A DNA stretch of 64,000 nucleotides from assembly GCA_036250195.1 (NCBI GenBank), contig JAVHZZ010000002.1, positions 274,664,960 through 274,728,959 on the forward strand, given 5' to 3'. Shown piece by piece: positions 23,132 to 34,006 of the stretch. This stretch comes from Mixophyes australis (Eukaryota > Chordata > Amphibia > Anura > Limnodynastidae). The stretch's first letter is position 1. Every line of letters starts with the position of its first letter. A program made the position numbers and the translations under genes. Below the pieces are notes generated by a model that saw only the letters and a list, made by a program, of their open reading frames with translations, did no database searches and was not told the DNA's origin.

Positions 23132-26100
23132 GTACCCCCCCGTTTAAAGGTGGGCACAGAACATCTGGAACCGGGTTTGTCCGGAAACTTGGAATAAAAC
23201 TTCTTAAGAAGAGCTGGAGCATTAAGATCTTCTGCTTTGATCCATGACCGCTCTTCAGGACCAAAGCCCTTCCAATGAACGAGGAAACGAAGAACTCCTC
23301 GCAAAATTTTTGCATCCAATATGTGAGTAATCTCAAAGTCCTCCTCTTGATGAATTTGAACTGGCCGAGGTGCTAAAGGAGGGACCGAGAAACGGTTGAT
23401 GATAAGAGGTTTCAGCAAAGACACATGGAAGGCATTGGAAATACGAAGGTTCTTAGGTAGTAGAAGTTTGAAACAAACTGGATTTATCACTTGAATGATC
23501 CTATATGGACCAATAAAACGAGGAGCGAACTTCATAGATGGGACCTTCAAACGAATATTTTTGGTTGATAACCAAACACGATCTCAGATTTTCAGTGGTG
23601 GAATAGCCCGTCTCATTTTGTCTGCAAAAGACTTATATCTGGCAGATGTCTTCTTTAAACAGGTTTTGACCTGAGACCAAATATTTTTTAAGGTCTGACA
23701 AACAGTCTCTACAGCAGGAACTTGGGTGGGAGGGAGGCCAGGAAATTCCAGAAAAGACGGATGGTGACCGTAAACCACAAAGAATGGAGTTTTAGAAGAT
23801 GACTCATGATACATGTTGTTATGAGCGAATTCAGCCCATGGAAGCAAATCTACCCAGTTGTCTTGGTTGGCTGAAGAGAACATCCTTATAAAAGTCTCAA
23901 GATCTTGATTGACCCTTTCGGTTTGTCCGTTTGATTGAGGATGGTAGGAGGATGAGAGTGATAATCGGATACCCAAGGTCTTATAGAGGGCCCGCCAGAA
24001 TCTGGAAACGAATTGTACTCCTCTATCTGAAACAATCTCGGAAGGACATCCATGAATACGGAAGATTTCTTTAATGAAATAATCAGCCAGAGTAGATGAA
24101 GAAGGTAAACCGGTCAAAGGAACGAAATGTGCCATCTTTGAAAATCTGTCCACCACTACCCAAATAGTATTGCAGTTTTTACTAGGAGGAAGATCAGTAA
24201 CAAAGTCCATACTAATATGGGTCCACGGCTTGGAAGGAATGGGTAGTGGTTGAAGCAAACCCGCTGGAGTTCTGCGGGGAGTCTTAAACTGGGAACACAA
24301 TTCACACGCAGCCACAAAATCTTTGACATCTTTCCTCATAGAAGGCCACCAGTAACTTCGAGAAAGAATTTCAAAGGTCTTGCGTTCACCAGAGTGTCCA
24401 GAAAAACGAGAAGAGTGAAACCCTGAAAGGATTTTCCTCCTAAGAGCAGGAGGCACGAGGGTTCTCCCAAATGGTAGCACCTTAGTGGAAGAAGCAGCCA
24501 GAGAAACACATTTGGGGTCTAATATAGAGTGGTTGGGACCATCTTCAACGTCTGAGGACGTCACAAAAGCTCGAGATAGAGCGTCTGCTTTTTTATTTTT
24601 TGCAGCTGGTTTGAAGGTTATGATTAGTTCAAAACGAGAAAAGAAAAGAGACCATCTTGCTTGACGAGGATTCAAACATTGAGCAGACTGTAAATATGAC
24701 AAATTTTTATGATCAGTAAAAATTGTCACAGGATGACGAGCTCCCTCCAACAAATATCTCCATTCCTCTAATGCTTCTTTTATAGCCAGCAACTCCTTGT
24801 CCCCGATGGTATAATTCTTCTCCGCAGGCAGAAGACCCCGAGAGTAAAAGGCACAAGGATGGAATTTTTGTTGCTCCGATCTTTGGGAGAGAATGGCTCC
24901 TAAACCAACATTAGAAGCATCTACCTCTAGGAAGAAGGGAAGCGTCACATCAGGCTGTCGAAGAACAGGAGCAGAGGAGAAGGACTCTTTGAGAAACTGG
25001 AAGGCTTGAAGAGCCTCAGAGGACCATTGTTTAGTATTGGCCCCTTTACGAGTTAGGGCCACAATAGGAGATGCAATCGAGGAAAAATCTTGAATGAAGC
25101 GTCTATAGTAATTGGCAAAACCTAAGAAACGCTGAATTGCACGAAGAGTAGTTGGCTGAGGCCAATGTAACACAGCATTCACCTTCTCTGGATCCATCTG
25201 AAGACCAACTCCGGAGACAATATATCCCAGAAATGGAATCTGGGGCAACTCGAATGAACATTTTTCTAACTTGCAGAATAATTAATTTTTACGGAGTCTG
25301 GAAAGGACCTCTGCCACATGTTGATGATGAGAAGGCAGGTCCTGCGAAAAGATCAATATGTCGTCCAGATAGACGACGACACAAACATATAACAAGTCCC
25401 GGAAGATCTCATTAATGAAACCATGGAAAACAGCGGGGTCATTACATAACTCGAAGGGCATTACTAAATATTCATAATGCCCGTCTCTGGTGTTGAAAGC
25501 TGTCTTCCATTCGTCACCGGACCTGATTCGAATTAAATTGTAGGCACCACGAAGATCCAACTTGGTAAAGATCCGAGCTCCCTTGATACGATCAAATAAC
25601 TCAGTAATTAATGGAATGGGATACCGATTTTTGATAGTTATGGCGTTAAGTCCACGGAAATCTATGCAGGGGCGTAATGACCCATCCTTCTTTTTTACGA
25701 AGAAAAACCCTGCTCCAGCGGGAGAGGTAGAAGGTCGAATAAATCCTCGCTGGAGATTCTCTTTGATGTACTCAGATGTAGCTTGAGTTTCAGGTAACGA
25801 AAGTGTATACACACGTCCCCTGGGAGGAGTCTTGCCAGGTTGAAGGTCAAACGGACAGTCCCACGAACGATAAGGAGGAAGACGTTCAGACTGAGTTTTA
25901 TTAAAAACATCGGCAAAAGAAGCATACTGAGGAGGAAGTCCCGGTGAACAAGGTGAGATGGAGGATTGCTGTATTTTGAGAGGAACGACTTGAGAGAGGC
26001 AACGATGATGACATTCAGGCCCCCAAGACGTAACTTGAGGAGTGTGCCAATCAATCTGGGGAGAGTGACGTTGAAGCCATGGAAGGCCTAATACAATCGG

Positions 26101-26427
26101 ACTGGTAGTAACAGGAAGAATTAAAAATGAAATTTCTTCCTGGTGTAATACACCAATTTGAAGGGTTACTGGAGACGTACTCTGGGTGATGAGACCATTA
26201 ATAATGCACGATCCATCGATAGCAATCACAGTAATAGGTATTTTCAAAGTAATCACTGGTAGAGACCATTGACTCACGAGGGATTTAGAAATAAAATTTC
26301 CTGCAGCTCCAGAGTCAATAAGTGCTTGGGACTTAAAGGATTTGGTAGCAAAGGAAACTGTAACATCAAAAGCACAAACTTTTAATTTCGTAGAACATGG
26401 AGAGGACTCCAGGGACCCTAACTTCAC
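23065..26427 (-). pseudogene. Chromovirus A pol (protease-RT-RNase H-integrase-chromodomain)
   Basis: About 1,120 codons lie in one frame with only two premature stops (about 25280 and 23582). In order: a retropepsin-like motif [15 protein letters not shown] with [33 protein letters not shown] and polymerase box [11 protein letters not shown]; RNase H with LEVDASNVGLGAILSQ and ITDH-type motif FTDHKNLSYLQ. Integrase has an HHCC finger (FSGHSGERKTF, CELC) and catalytic D, D, E in MDFVTDLPPS, VSDRGVQF and ERVNQDLE. A chromodomain follows (HILDAKILRGVLRFLVHWKG, then EERSWI). RT also has a conserved glycine changed to glutamate (MPFELCN). The frame runs about 66 bases into the LTR. Confidence 0.9.
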
Positions 26428-26454
26428 CTCTCCAGAACTGGTAAGGGCCTGGCA

Positions 26455-26553
26455 TTTCCCGATTTTTTAGGGCATGAATTGAGCATATGAGTGGAATCAG
26501 CACAATAGATACAAAGTCTATTTTTTACTCTTCGGTCCCTCTCCTCTGAAGTT
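26455..26553 (-). pseudogene. Chromovirus A gag zinc knuckle
   Basis: The last codons of gag read SEERDRRVKNRLCIYCADST on the - strand, with CX2CX4HX4C completed by HMLNSC. This is the RNA-binding nucleocapsid finger. Gag upstream of it is missing. Confidence 0.75.
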
Positions 26554-26555
26554 AA

Positions 26556-28278
26556 TTTGGAGCGACCTCTGAGTACATCAAAGAGAATCTCCAGCGAGGA
26601 TTTATTCGACCTTCTACCTCTCCCGCTGGAGCAGGGTTTTTCTTCGTAAAAAAGAAGAATGGGTCATTACGCCCCTGCATAGATTTCTGTGGACTTAACG
26701 CCATAACTATCAAAAATCGGTATCCCATTCCATTAATTACTGAGTTATTTGATCGTATCAAGGGAGCTCGGATCTTTACCAAGTTGGATCTTCGTGGTAC
26801 CTACAATTTAATTCGAATCAGGTCCGGTGACGAATGGAAGACAGCTTTCAACACCAGAGATGGGCATTATGAATATTTAGTAATGCCCTTCGGGTTATGT
26901 AATGCCCCCGCTGTTTTCCAGGGTTTCATTAATGAGATCTTCCGGGACTTGTTATATATTTGTGTCGTCGTCTATCTGGACGACATATTGATCTTTTCGC
27001 AGGACCTGCCTTCTCATCATCAACATGTGGCAGAGGTCCTTTCCAGACTCCGGAAAAATTCATTATTCTGCAAGTTAGAAAAATGTTCATTCGAGTTGCC
27101 CCAGATTCCATTTCTGGGATATATTGTCGTTTGAAGGTCCCATCTATGAAGTTCGCTCCTCGTTTTATTGGTCCGTATAGGATCATTCAAGTGATAAATC
27201 CAGTTTGTTTCAAACTTCTACTACCTAAGAACCTTCGTATTTCCAATGCCTTCCATGTGTCTTTGCTCAAACCTCTTATCATCAACCGTTTCCTGCTGAA
27301 TCCTGTTTACTGCTATTGTGGTTTCCAGACCACTTCTACTCTCCTGTGTTCCTCGTGTCTGCACTCAGTTGATTCCTATCCGCTGTCTCCATTACTACTA
27401 CAGAGTTCCTGATCGTCTCAACTCTCCTGGGTTTATCGTGTCAGCTCTCCGCTGCCTCCACTTCTACTACTGGATACCAGACAGCCTCAACTCTCCCGTG
27501 TTCTTCATGTTTCCAGTTCCACTTACTACTGCTTCCTGAGTATTGCTTCGTTGATTCTGGATTACCTGCCGTGCGCTGCACCAACCTGATTACCGCTTCC
27601 ACCCTCCAGTGGTCTCTCCTCCTGCCGGCCTTCACCCGTTCAAGTATCCCTGCACGTCTCTCTGACAGCCTGCTCTCCTGAACCGCGGTATGCATACTTT
27701 CCATTGACTTTGCTTGTGTATTGCATATCCATCTGGACTGAGTTGTGTTCTCCTCCGGAGCCTCCTATCCACTGAAGCTATTGTTACCATTGACTTTGTT
27801 TCCTATTGTCTGGATAGTTATTGTGACTTTGTATCCTTCAAGCAGTGCTTGTCAGTTATCGTTGTATTGTGGATATCATCGTGGGATCAAGTTCTGTGTG
27901 CCCCGTGTATACTCTGCTTTACATTCATCTCCTCGTGCCCCTCCTCACATATATATAGCAGTGGTACAACTTGCTGACGCAGACCACTGACTCCTGTTCC
28001 CTGTGACACCAGTTTCAAGTATCCTCTCACATAAGCAGTGGTACAACTTGCTATACGCAGACCACTGACTTCCCCGTTACCTACCTTCACCTGGATTCCA
28101 TTCCTTCACCTAGACAGCGGTACAACTTGCTATACGCAGACCGCTGACTCTCACTACCTCCTCGCTACTCCTGGACATTCCTCCTCACTATAGCAGTGGT
28201 ACAACTTGCTATACGCAGACCACTGACTTTCCTCACGTTTCCTTGTCCATCTGGTTCCTCGTGTACATTCATCTACTC
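26556..28278 (+). mobile_element. Rearranged inverted fragment of chromovirus A
   Basis: On the + strand, RT codons (26562-27133) are followed abruptly at 27134 by the integrase tail ([19 protein letters not shown]). At about 27291 this changes abruptly to interior LTR sequence (27291-28278). That LTR matches 21740-22890 reversed and stops about 160 bases before the LTR end. RT here keeps [13 protein letters not shown] and [11 protein letters not shown]. It is head-to-head with copy A. Confidence 0.85.
26562..27134 (+). pseudogene. Chromovirus RT fragment
   Basis: About 190 codons are open from [15 protein letters not shown] to [11 protein letters not shown], covering RT from the fingers through the YLDD box to the thumb. 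The conserved glycine lost in copy A is intact here. It ends at the internal junction with integrase-tail sequence, so no complete enzyme is encoded. Confidence 0.85.
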
Positions 28279-28284
28279 TTTACA

Positions 28285-29870
28285 TATTCCTCTCCTAGCG
28301 TCTCCAAGAAGGTGGACGCGAACTTCGCGAGTAGCGCATATTTTCGTGACAACGCATCTGCATTTTTGTGTAGAATCCCAGGTCTATGTTCTACCGAGAA
28401 CTTGAAAGGATGTAGTGCCAAGAACCAGCGGGTTACCTTGGCATTTACCTCCCGGTTGTTCTGCATTCTTCTCAATGGTGCATGATCTGTTATTAAGGTG
28501 AACTCTCTGCCTAGGAGATAATAGTGCAGAGCTTCTGTAGCCCATTTTATGGCAAGACATTCTTTCTCCACAGTGGCATATTTTTGTTCCCTTGGAAGCA
28601 ACTTACGACTTAGGTACAGGACAGGATTTTCTACTCCATTTTTCTCCTGTGACAAGACTGCACCTAAGCCAACATCAGAACCATCAGTTTGGAGGAAGAA
28701 CCTCCGGGTAAAATCCGGTGCTTGTAGAACTGGAGAGGAACAAAGAGCTAACCGAAGATCGGACGAGGCGGTTTCTGCAGAGTTAGACCAGGTTACTCTA
28801 TCTGGAAAACTTTTTTTTAACATGTGCATTAGTGGAGAAGTTCTAGTGGCGAAGTGGCTTACAAACCGCCTGTAGTAACCTACTAAGCCTAGAAAGGTTC
28901 TTAACTGCAATTTTTTTTTCTGGTCTTGCCCAATTATTGACTGCCTCCACTTTGTCTAGCTGGGGTTTTACACGCCCTCGACCAACAACGTACCCCAAAT
29001 ATTTGGCTTCTTTCATGGCTACGGCACATTTCTCTGGGTTAGCTGTTAATCTTGCTAACCTTAATGAAGCTAAGACCGCCTCAACTTTGGCTAAATGTAA
29101 TCCTCAGTCTGGGGTATAAATCACTATATCGTCCAAGTAAGCAGCTGCATAAGCTGTGTGAGGTCGTAGCAATTTATTCATGGCCCTTTGGAAGGTGGCA
29201 GGTGCCCCATCCAACCCAAAGGGTAGAACTTTATATTGATAGAGACCATCAGGGGTGGAAAATGCAGTCTTTGGCTTGGCCGTGGAAGTCAGGGGAACTT
29301 GCCAATAACCCTTTGTTAGATCAAGGGTTGTTAAATAATTGCTACCAGCAAGATTTTCCACTAGTTCATCCACACGTGGCATTGGATAGGCATCAAACTG
29401 CAACATACTGTTTAAGCGCCTAAAGTCATTGCAGAACCTAATTGTCCCATTGGGTTTCGGGACAAGCACAATTGGACTATTCCACTGACTGGTGGACTCT
29501 TCAATCACGTCTAACTGGAGCATCTTCTCGATATCCTTTCTCACGTCTACCCGTCTGGCTTTTGGAATACGATATTGTTTCTGCTTTAAATGACTCCTGG
29601 CGCAGTGACAATGTTGTGTTCGATTAAGGTAGTGCACCGAGGGATGGAAGAGAAGACATCCCTGTGCCGACGAGTCATTTCTTCAGTCTGTTGTCTCTTC
29701 TTAATGGACAAAGCTGGCTCTATGGGCACTTCAGACTTTTTAATGGCAGTACTCACTACCTGAGAAGAGGTTTCCTCATCATGCCAAGGTTTAAAGGAGG
29801 TTAACATAATATATTTGCTTCTCCCTTCTCCTATCTAACTGGCCGACTCTATAATTGACAGGACCGACAG
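28285..29870 (-). pseudogene. Gmr1-like RT and RNase H, second copy
   Basis: 29807-29586 holds the segment before RT. 29637-29104 holds RT with YRIPKARRVDVRKDIEK, WNSPIVLVPKPNGTIRFC, LDLTKGYWQVP and box YLDDIVIYT. 28910-28285 holds the RT connection and RNase H with intact LQTDGSDVGLGAVLSQ and ITDHAPLRR. At least two frameshifts separate the pieces. RNase H keeps the aspartate that the first copy has lost. Confidence 0.85.
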
Positions 29871-29879
29871 CCTCTAGAA

Positions 29880-30514
29880 CGTGGCCCGCGGGCCGCATGC
29901 GGCCCAGCACGCCTGTAAATGTGGCCCAGAAGGAGTTTTGGTTGTGGCAAGGGGGCAGCTCGCAGTGAATGTTGGGCGTGATATCATCACGCCCAACATC
30001 CATTGCGGAGCGCAGCACAGAGGAGACACCCGCGCGAGAAGAACAATCAGCAGCACAGAATTGGAGAAAAGAAGAGAAGAGGACAAGAGAATAAACCGAT
30101 TAAAAGTTAAGTTAAGGGCGATTTTTTTTTATTATTTCAAGGAACGCTGACAAGTGAATAAAGTGAATAAAAGTCACCTGGTCCTGGAGTATCATGGACC
30201 TTATCTCCCTGCTACATCCTTCTACTTGTATTACTAATGGGGCATTATATATTATTCTCTTTGGCCCATTATAAGTTGTTATCCCTTAACTTACATAGTG
30301 GTGTAATTATCAAAACATGTTACAATTTATGGTCACAGTGGTGAATATGTCAGGTACCACAGGCCTGGTCAGGGCACCCTGATATACAATGCCTGGCTTA
30401 AATGATATTGCATCGAAACAATACAAAAAGTAATTATAGTATAATAACTAGAGAGGATTTTTTGAACAGGGCGATTGAAAGATAAGTATAGGGAGATTTG
30501 AAAAAAAAGTGATA

Positions 30515-30600
<86 letters not shown>

Positions 30601-30618
30601 ATAGATATCACTTTTTTT

Positions 30619-30658
<40 letters not shown>

Positions 30659-30785
30659 TAACTATGTTTTCTATGGTTTTTTGGATGATCAGCTATCGTT
30701 GTTGTTAGTGTATCTTATGTGCGGCCCAAACCAATTCGTCGTCTGCCAATGTGGCCCAGGGAAGCTAAAAGGTTGGACACCCCTG
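29880..30785 (-). mobile_element. Non-autonomous hAT (Charlie-like) element in Gmr1 pol
   Basis: The element is bounded by perfect 8-bp duplications CTCTAGAA at 29872-29879 and 30786-30793, the NTCTAGAN site typical of Charlie-type hATs. Its right end is CAGGGGTGTCCAACC on the - strand; the other end has lost a few bases. GGGCCGCATG-rich ends and no transposase mark it as non-autonomous. It contains a 12-bp-arm hairpin at 29971-29997 and TA repeats near 30520-30655. Confidence 0.88.
30500..30656. repeat. TA microsatellites flanked by inverted sequence
   Basis: Three AT runs are interleaved with AAGTGATATCTA and its inverse TAGATATCACTT. Confidence 0.9.
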
Positions 30786-30793
30786 CTCTAGAA

Positions 30794-31765
30794 CTTCATA
30801 TGGACCCTGCCAATGGGCAAAAAGTTTGCTTTCCTGGGTAGGAACCAGGACTAGGACCTTGTCCCCAGGCTTGAAAGATCGAACAACAGCACCTTTGTCA
30901 TAACTTTTCTTCTGTCGTTCCTGAGCCTCTTTTACATGTTGCTGCACAATGGGCCCTATCTTTCCTAGCCTCTCATACATTTGGGACACAAATTGTACCA
31001 GATTTGTCTCTCTGGGACCTTGCTGTTCCCACCCTTCATTTAACATATCCAAGATACCCCTGGGCTGTCTCCCAAACAATAACTCAAACGGGCTAAACCC
31101 TGTTGAAGATTGAGGTTCCTCACGGATGGCAAACATCAAGTAGGGAATAAGAGTGTCACAAATTTTTTTTCTCTCTAGCCACTGCCTTCCTGAGCATGTG
31201 TTTTAATGTGCGGTTAAAGCGTTCCACCAAGCCGTCTGTTTGTGGATCGTACACAGAGGTGTGTAGCCGTAACCGCTAGCAACTGACATATGTCCTTCAT
31301 CAGTTTGGACATGAATGGAGCACCCTGGTCTGTGAGAATTTCTTTGGGTATTCCCAAGCGTGTAAACATCAATACAAGTTCTCTAGCTATGGTGCTGGAC
31401 TTTGTGTTTCGTAGGGGAATTGCTTATGGATACCTGGTTGCATAGTCAAGCACCACTGGTATATATTGGTGCCCCCGTGCAGATTTTTCCAGTGGCCCCA
31501 CAAGGTCCATGGCTATCCATTCAAAGGGAACTTGTACTATTGGAATTGGAATGAGAGGTGTCCTGTACATGGGTTTGGGACAGGTTCTCTGACAAATGGG
31601 TCAGGACCGGCAATACTTTTTCACTGCCATGTGTACACCGGGCCAGTAAAACCTAAGCAGAACTCGTTCCTGTGTTTTATCCTTCCCTAGGTGTCCCCCA
31701 TAGACATGTGTGTGTGCTGCTTTTTTTTAGGGGTAAATGGACCTGAGGAATCATTAATTGTTCTA
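30794..31765 (-). pseudogene. Gmr1-like integrase, second copy
   Basis: The C-terminal half is open at 31139-30794 (STGFSPFELLFGRQPRG through GDKVLVLVPTQES). The zinc finger and D,D,E core at 31765-31140 are still readable against the first copy (MDLVGPLEKSARG). They are broken by stops, including one inside the CX2C pair, and by frameshifts. It is interrupted at the C-terminal end by the hAT insertion. Confidence 0.8.
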
Positions 31766-32480
31766 CTTTTTACCCCTGTACATTAGCAACTCTATACAGG
31801 AAATTATTTTTGACAATAAAATATGGTATACCTTCTGCAGGCTGGGGGCTTTCGCTACCCCATTCACCTCAGTCACACTTTTAAAGGCAAGTTCCAAAGT
31901 GGCATCGTTAAGTTGGTCCCGAGCAAAGTCCTGCAGAGGAAACAAAATTGGTATTGCAGACCAGTCCGTATCCTCACTGACAGGCGGGGTGGGCTCATCT
32001 GCGACATCACTGACCAATGCTAGTTTGGACTGTCCATAGTTCCCCGCAGGTGAATGCTTTTGTGAAACTCCTGCTGTGACTCCCAGGATGGCATTCCGGT
32101 TTGGTGGTTCCCAAAGATCGATGTCCAGATGTTGTGGATTCTTAGGCACTTCCTTTAAGACCGGGCTTCCGACCGTTGCATCAGTTGCCGGCATGTCCGG
32201 CCGGATCCGCTCACAGAGGACCTCATTAAACAGTGGGAAGTCTCGCCATAACGGTTTTGTCTTTGAGTGTGACTGGTAGTATTGTGCTTTCATACTCCTC
32301 TGTTGTGCCATGTACATAAAGAACCTTCACCTTGGGCAACCGAGAAGTTATGGTTTCGGGTAAGGCAGAGCTGGAAACCAATGAAGGTTCACTTCCCGAG
32401 TCAACCAAGGCCAGAACAAGGTTTTGGTTGATTAGCACAGTCACCCGGAACAAACAAGGAATTCCTGATGTGGGACTCAT
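31766..32480 (-). pseudogene. Gmr1-like protease and spacer to integrase
   Basis: At 32480-32226 the motif LALVDSGSEPSLVSS marks a retropepsin aspartate (DSG). The 32317-31763 piece, in another frame, is a low-similarity spacer between protease and integrase. The same spacer appears at 1-230 in the + strand copy (EDTDWSAIPILFPLQDFARD). Its function is unknown to me. Confidence 0.65.
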
Positions 32481-33452
32481 GGTAAAACAGCTTGGAAAGC
32501 AAGCCCAATATGTGCCACGGAACAGTCCATGGGTTCCTGTAGTTTAGGACACTCTGCCTTAAAGTGGCCTGACTCACCACATTCAAAACACTTCAGATTA
32601 GATAACTTTGCACCTTGCCCTCTGTCCATAGCAGTTTTGCCATTGGGCCCTGTAGCAAGGATTATCAAACCTGGCTTTTGGCGTGGCAGCGGCTTTGGCA
32701 TGAATGCAGGTTCTTTAGTAATTTCTTTGAAATTTTAGAAAGCTCAGCCACTTGCGCTCTGACCGGTTTTTCCTTATCATAGCGCCACTGGTGATAGTGC
32801 TAGCTTGGCCTGGCCCGGAAACTCCAATGTAAGCCAATATCTCTGACTTTAGGCGCAAATAATCAGAGGCCCAGTCCTCATCTAGATCCATATACGCTCG
32901 CTGAGCTTCACCAGTCAGATAAGCCACCAGCCTCTCAGCTCAAACTTTAGGAGGCCATTTTGCACTTTTAGCAAGTCTCTCAAAGGACACCAGGGGGTAA
33001 ATGTATTAACCTCCGGTTTCTTCATCTCCCGCGAGTTCGGCGTCTTCGGCGCTTAAATTTAAAGCGGCGCTGCCTTGTAAAGGGAAGTTTCCCTTTACAA
33101 GGCAGCGTCGCTTTAAATTTAAGCGCCGAAGACGCCGAACTCGCGGGAGTTGAAGAAACCGGAGGTTAATACATTTACCCCCAGATATGCTTCTACGTCA
33201 TCAGCTGGTGACATTTTTTTCAGAACCGGATCAGGTGGTTCATTTCTGTCATGACTCACCTGGCTTAACTTTTCCCTTAAGAGCCTTGTGTTTTCCACCT
33301 GTGCCTCGGTGACTTTTATCATCTGAGCTTGCTGTTCTTGCTGCGCAGCGGCCACATTCACAAGGGATCTCAGTACTTCCCTCCATGTTGACGTCTGCGC
33401 GGGTTGAGTAGCGGAAACTTGCTTCCCGGAGTATCCCACTCCTGACATCACT
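32477..33452 (-). pseudogene. Gmr1-like gag
   Basis: The N-terminal part (33410-33183) is glutamine-rich. It is interrupted by the 190-bp MITE after ADDVEAYL and resumes at 32992 with capsid-like sequence (AYLTGEAQRAYMDLDEDWAS). A CCHC zinc knuckle FECGESGHFKAEC lies near 32595-32560. Frameshifts and stops separate the pieces. Gag would package element RNA into particles. Confidence 0.75.
32993..33182. mobile_element. 190-bp palindromic MITE in Gmr1 gag
   Basis: GGGGGTAAATGTATTAACCT at the left is the inverse of the right end, and the whole 190 bases fold back around 33087/33088 with very few mismatches. Removing it rejoins gag in frame (AYL then VSFER). CTGG lies on both sides in the element's sense, a possible 4-bp duplication. 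The superfamily is not clear. Confidence 0.85.
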
Positions 33453-33944
33453 TGTGGCAAGAGCCAGCTACTGCTGAAGCACACGCGAACAACTTCTTCC
33501 TTTTTATGTAGTTTTATTGTCAGGATGGTACATGTTTTGTCACCGTACAGATTTCACAGCAATTCTGGAGACCCTAAACGTTAGCTAGACATAGACCAGC
33601 TCTCTCAAGACCAGCCAGCTTCCCCAGCGTTGGTCTCAGTGAACAAATGACAAAAGCAAGCTTTTATACATGATACTCCTCCCCCAGCCTTAGCTTGATG
33701 GGCAGGTGACACACCCACCTTCCCTTTAAGAGGAAACACCCATCAGTGCTTCTGTTTGCACTAACAGACACACCCTGTCTGTTTGCTCTGAGGAGGAACA
33801 TTTCAAACCATGTAAGTTAACCAAATTTTAATCTATTGTTTGTCAGACATGAGTCATCAATCTAGGTGCATTACTGCACAAATGTTTTACTCTACTTCCA
33901 TGCTTTCTCTGCATATTGCCAGCTAAATGCCTCCCATTGTTACA
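33453..33944 (-). repeat. Gmr1-like 5' LTR (492 bp)
   Basis: From TGTAACAATGGGAGGC to TTGCCACA on the - strand, the same length as 2990-3481. A TATAAAAG box and AATAAA signal are conserved. Confidence 0.85.

Positions 33945-34003
<59 letters not shown>
33945..34003. repeat. TA microsatellite
   Basis: About 27 TA dinucleotides lie immediately next to the Gmr1 LTR, as at the + strand copy. Confidence 0.95.

Positions 34004-34006
<3 letters not shown>

Larger units (their letters stand above)
21563..26555 (-). mobile_element. Chromovirus (Ty3/Gypsy with chromodomain), copy A, 5'-truncated
   Basis: On the - strand: gag zinc knuckle (26550-26455), protease, RT, RNase H, integrase, chromodomain, polypurine tract, then a 1,569-bp 3' LTR. 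The 5' LTR and most of gag are absent because the copy is joined at about 26555 to an inverted fragment of the same family. Confidence 0.88.
28279..33944 (-). mobile_element. Gmr1-like Ty3/Gypsy retrotransposon, second copy, 3' LTR missing
   Basis: On the - strand: 5' LTR (33944-33453), gag, protease, integrase, RT, RNase H. The left edge falls almost exactly at the start of the missing 3' LTR (TGTAA near 28285). It carries a hAT insertion (29880-30785) and a palindromic MITE (32993-33182). It is the opposite-strand homologue of 1-3481. Confidence 0.88.
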
